Shown here: positions 7,164 through 9,023 of the stretch, piece after piece
How the letters are laid out: every line of letters starts with the position of its first letter
How positions within the stretch are numbered: position 1 is the stretch's first letter
Assembly: GCA_905236115.1 (NCBI GenBank)
Contig: CAJOOL010000179.1
Span: 1-9,023, forward strand
DNA: 9,023 nt
Source of the DNA: an uncultured Endomicrobiia bacterium
GTDB lineage: Bacteria > Elusimicrobiota > Endomicrobiia > Endomicrobiales > Endomicrobiaceae
Reading direction: 5' to 3'
The notes under the pieces: generated by a model
Database searches by the model: none
The model's input: the letters and a program-made list of their open reading frames with translations, nothing else
What the model was told of the DNA's origin: nothing
Made by a program: the position numbers and the translations under genes

Positions 7164-8014
7164 TATTTCCTGTAATATTTATTTAAAATATCATTTACTT
7201 CTTTCTGTCTTTTCTGCATATTTTTCATATTTAACGAAGCCTGTTTATCGTCAGATTCTTTTATCTTATAATGACCGCTCTGTGCGGCATCTTCGCAAAT
7301 ATCATTTATTTTTACAGGTATATTCTGCTGCGAACTGTTATCGGAAAGAGCTCTTAAAATTATTTTTATTGTTCCTTTTTCCTGTGCAAGAATAATTTTC
7401 TGTGCCTGATTTACCGATACCGAAAGCGTTACAGGAATATTTACCGAAACCTGCATTTCCGCATCATTGTTTACCGAACCCATTACATGAGAACCTACGG
7501 ATAAAACCAAAAGATTTTCGGCAACGACACAGGCTGCTTCTTCGGAATCTCGGTTTTTATTTTCATATTCAACAATAGACAACAAATCCACTTTGTTTCC
7601 TGCAGAAATTATTCCTTTTACTTCCATTGCATCAAAAATCAAAGTTATTGCTCTTTTTCCCTCAGGAATAATGTTGGATATTCCGTTTGAAAAAGACACG
7701 GGAATTATTTTTGACGATGTAATCTGCTCGCCGTCTTCTATCTGAACGGCGGATATAAAATAGGGATTATTGTCAATATAAAAATCTTTCTTATCTGAAA
7801 TATATTTCGGCTGTGCGTATTGTTTCGGAACTATTTTTTCTTTCAGCATATCGTAAGTTATCGTCTCGCCCTGTCCGATTTTTTGTGCGGCAACGATCGT
7901 CTTTACGGGTTCGGACATACTTTTATTTTTCTGTCCGGAATCATATAAATAGAGCGAAGCAAATGCTGCCGAAAGCAGCGAAAATATAATTACAAATAAA
8001 ATATTTTTTTTCAT
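7163..8014 (-). CDS. cpaB: Tad pilus assembly protein CpaB/RcpC
   Basis: CpaB/RcpC is a Tad assembly protein anchored in the inner membrane and exposed to the periplasm; it works with the outer-membrane secretin. The 283-aa protein has an N-terminal membrane/signal segment (about 4-24, no lipobox seen). A SAF domain follows (about 38-104: TIVAAQKIGQGETITYDML). The RcpC/CpaB domain (about 115-225) opens with IPEGKRAITLIFD (116-128) and contains GIISAGNKVDLL (134-145). A Lys-rich, probably helical tail (about 250-283) ends it. The start ATG (8014-8012) is 16 nt after the flp stop. No Shine-Dalgarno is visible in that gap, so cpaB is probably translated less than flp, which fits a structural protein needed in smaller amounts than the pilin. 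It ends in a TAATG overlap with cpaF. In many Tad loci a secretin gene follows cpaB; here none does. Confidence 0.88.
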   Translation of the reverse strand: MKKNILFVIIFSLLSAAFASLYLYDSGQKNKSMSEPVKTIVAAQKIGQGETITYDMLKEKIVPKQYAQPKYISDKKDFYIDNNPYFISAVQIEDGEQITSSKIIPVSFSNGISNIIPEGKRAITLIFDAMEVKGIISAGNKVDLLSIVEYENKNRDSEEAACVVAENLLVLSVGSHVMGSVNNDAEMQVSVNIPVTLSVSVNQAQKIILAQEKGTIKIILRALSDNSSQQNIPVKINDICEDAAQSGHYKIKESDDKQASLNMKNMQKRQKEVNDILNKYYRK

Positions 8015-8030
8015 GTTTTTTATTCGGATG

Positions 8031-8192
8031 TTAGTTTACATTTGCAGTGGAAGAAATTTTTTCATTTGTTTGACTAAACATGGTATTTACTTTTCCGCCG
8101 AATATTTTTACTGCGGCAATTACAACAACTACTACCAAAAAAATTATAAGAATATACTCTACCATTCCCTGTCCTTTTTTGTTTTTTAACAT
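8031..8192 (-). CDS. flp: Flp/Fap-type prepilin
   Basis: This is the major pilin candidate of the Tad system, a 53-aa protein. It reads MLKNKKG, then QGMVEYILI, then a run of aliphatic residues to about 28, and a short polar tail (KIFGGKVNTMFSQTNEKISS). The prepilin peptidase site is clear: cleavage after Gly7 leaves Gln at +1, Glu at +5 and Tyr at +6, as in Flp pilins, giving a mature pilin of 46 aa. The core fits family members with GQG(L/M)VEY(A/I)L. The start ATG at 8192-8190 is preceded by AGGAG at 6-nt spacing. It is the first gene after the promoter at 8258-8286 and lies 16 nt before cpaB. Only one pilin gene is present in the window, with no TadE/TadF-like minor pilins. Confidence 0.92.
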   Translation of the reverse strand: MLKNKKGQGMVEYILIIFLVVVVVIAAVKIFGGKVNTMFSQTNEKISSTANVN

Positions 8193-8198
8193 TTGTTT

Positions 8199-8203
8199 CT
8201 CCT
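8199..8203 (-). promoter_or_regulatory. Strong Shine-Dalgarno of flp
   Basis: The minus strand reads AGGAG followed by 6 nt and the flp ATG. It is the best ribosome site in the pilus operon; cpaB and tadB have none visible. This contrast would give high pilin output from a shared mRNA, by inference. Confidence 0.8.
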
Positions 8204-8257
8204 TTTTTTACGGTATTTTTATTATTTTTTCATACCGATAATATAAAAATTTCGCCT

Positions 8258-8286
8258 ATTATACCAAAAATAAAAATTTTTGTATA
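8258..8286 (-). promoter_or_regulatory. Extended -10 promoter of the flp-tad operon
   Basis: On the minus strand, TATACA (8286-8281; four of six bases match TTGACA) and a perfect TATAAT (8263-8258) are 17 nt apart. The TGG just before the -10 gives an extended -10 (TGnTATAAT). Transcription would start near 8251, leaving a leader of about 60 nt before flp. The -35 element begins 12 bp after the mltG stop. No terminator is visible between mltG and this promoter, so some read-through from mltG is possible. Confidence 0.75.
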
Positions 8287-8297
8287 GGAAAAAAATA

Positions 8298-9023
8298 TTA
8301 TGAATTTCTATTTTTCTTTTTTGATTGTATTTTGTTTTTTATGTGCTGTTCAAATGTTGAAGAAAAATAATGTGTTCCGTTGCCTTTTGAAACGAAATAC
8401 AAACTGTCCGTTTGTGCAGGATACAAAACGGCATCTATTGCTTTTGCTCCGGGGCTGCATATCGGGGCGGGAGGAAGCCCTCCGTACTTATACGTGTTAT
8501 ACGGGGATTCCAGTTTCAAATCATCAAACGTCAAACGTTCTTTTGTTACTCCCATGGCATAGAGCACAGTCGCACAGGATTCCAGCCTCATTTTTTTTGC
8601 AAGTCTGTTATAAAATATACCTGCAATTATCGGGCGTTCCTCGTCGGAAACGGCTTCTTTTTCAACAATTGAGGCAAGTATTATAACTTCTTTTTTAGTT
8701 CTGTTTATCTGTCTTAACCTGTCTTCTTTTTCGGCAGTCCAAAACTTATTAAAACGCTCACTCATAATTTTTATTATATCTTTTTCGTCACTTTGCGGAG
8801 TAAAGAAATACGTATCGGGAAACAAATATCCTTCCAAAATTTTTTCTCTTGCAAGACTGATAAACTTTTCCTTATCGCAAACATTTTTTTCATTTAGTAC
8901 CTGTGCGATTTGTTTTATATTGAACCCTTCGGGAATTGTTACTTTTACGTTTTTATTTTCGCCGTTTTTAAGTTTGTTTATTATGTCAACAAGAGAATCT
9001 TTCTTATTAAAGACATATAAACC
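8298..9023 (-). CDS. mltG: Endolytic transglycosylase MltG (YceG-like), 5' end missing
   Basis: MltG is an inner-membrane lytic transglycosylase that cuts nascent peptidoglycan strands within the chain and is thought to set glycan length. The frame is open from the stop (TAA, 8300-8298) to the window edge, giving 241 visible residues. The N-terminal part, including the membrane anchor, lies outside. Visible parts in order: the LysM-like region (VKVTIPEGFNIKQIAQVL, 26-43), EGYLFPDTYFF (64-74), and the catalytic motif ILASIVEKEA (115-124) whose first Glu (121) is the expected acid. Then come IAGIFYNRL and the substrate-site block YGGLPPAPICSPG, and near the C-terminus TDSLYFVSKGNGTHYFSSTFEQH. 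A TTG at 8837 is not the start, because homology-like sequence continues upstream of it. It is on the same strand as the pilus operon but separated from it by a promoter. Confidence 0.94.
   Translation of the reverse strand, partial: GLYVFNKKDSLVDIINKLKNGENKNVKVTIPEGFNIKQIAQVLNEKNVCDKEKFISLAREKILEGYLFPDTYFFTPQSDEKDIIKIMSERFNKFWTAEKEDRLRQINRTKKEVIILASIVEKEAVSDEERPIIAGIFYNRLAKKMRLESCATVLYAMGVTKERLTFDDLKLESPYNTYKYGGLPPAPICSPGAKAIDAVLYPAQTDSLYFVSKGNGTHYFSSTFEQHIKNKIQSKKKNRNS

Noticed and set aside
8211..8237. Inverted repeat CGGTAT...ATACCG in the flp leader as a terminator or attenuator
   Set aside because: The stem is only 6 bp with a 15-nt AT-rich loop, and on the transcribed strand it is followed by A rather than T. 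It could be a weak leader hairpin, but chance explains it in such AT-rich DNA.
8300..8686. Open frame of about 128 codons on the plus strand opposite mltG
   Set aside because: It is antisense to conserved MltG sequence including the catalytic region, and shows no protein family features.
1..9023. CRISPR arrays, tRNA/rRNA genes, insertion sequences, purine riboswitch
   Set aside because: I looked for spaced direct repeats, cloverleaf-like segments, transposase motifs and a structured leader before the purine genes, and saw none.

Overview
The window looks like chromosome of an AT-rich (by eye about one third G+C), diderm bacterium. The lipid A gene lpxB and the peptidoglycan lyase gene mltG point to an LPS-type envelope. 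The lineage cannot be fixed from sequence reading alone. Lys/Asn/Ile-rich proteins and this gene set would suit a low-GC group such as Elusimicrobiota (Endomicrobium-like) or gut Melainabacteria, but that is a guess. All nine confident genes and the one small hypothetical gene lie on the minus strand, so the window is described here from its right end. There is no gene-free stretch longer than about 180 bases.

Right end (8298-9023): the 3' two thirds or so of mltG, which runs off the window edge. After a 105-bp gap holding a good extended -10 promoter (8258-8286), a compact Tad/Flp pilus operon begins: flp (53-aa prepilin, 8031-8192), cpaB, cpaF/tadA, tadB and tadC. The genes are almost continuous: cpaB and cpaF share a TAATG, cpaF and tadB are 4 nt apart, and tadB and tadC share an ATGA. 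lpxB follows 34 nt after tadC, apparently on the same transcript. Together these supply a pilin, an assembly protein of the periplasm or inner membrane, the ATPase motor and the two inner-membrane platform proteins. Secretin, prepilin peptidase, TadE/F minor pilins and a separate CpaE/TadZ are not here. The ATPase gene has an extra N-terminal region of about 235 residues that reads like a degenerate CpaE/TadZ (MinD-like) domain. This fusion is the most interesting point in the window.

Left third (109-2423): a second transcription unit starts at a strong promoter (2395-2423, TTGGCA-17-TATAAT). Its leader carries a perfect 14-bp tandem duplication. It encodes a 102-aa Cys-rich protein with a C-terminal membrane anchor that I do not recognise, then purD and purE of purine biosynthesis, which overlap by 19 bp. 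It closes with a hairpin plus T-tract terminator (109-156). The outermost left ~77 bases are clearly richer in G+C than the rest and may be the edge of another gene or a dispersed element.
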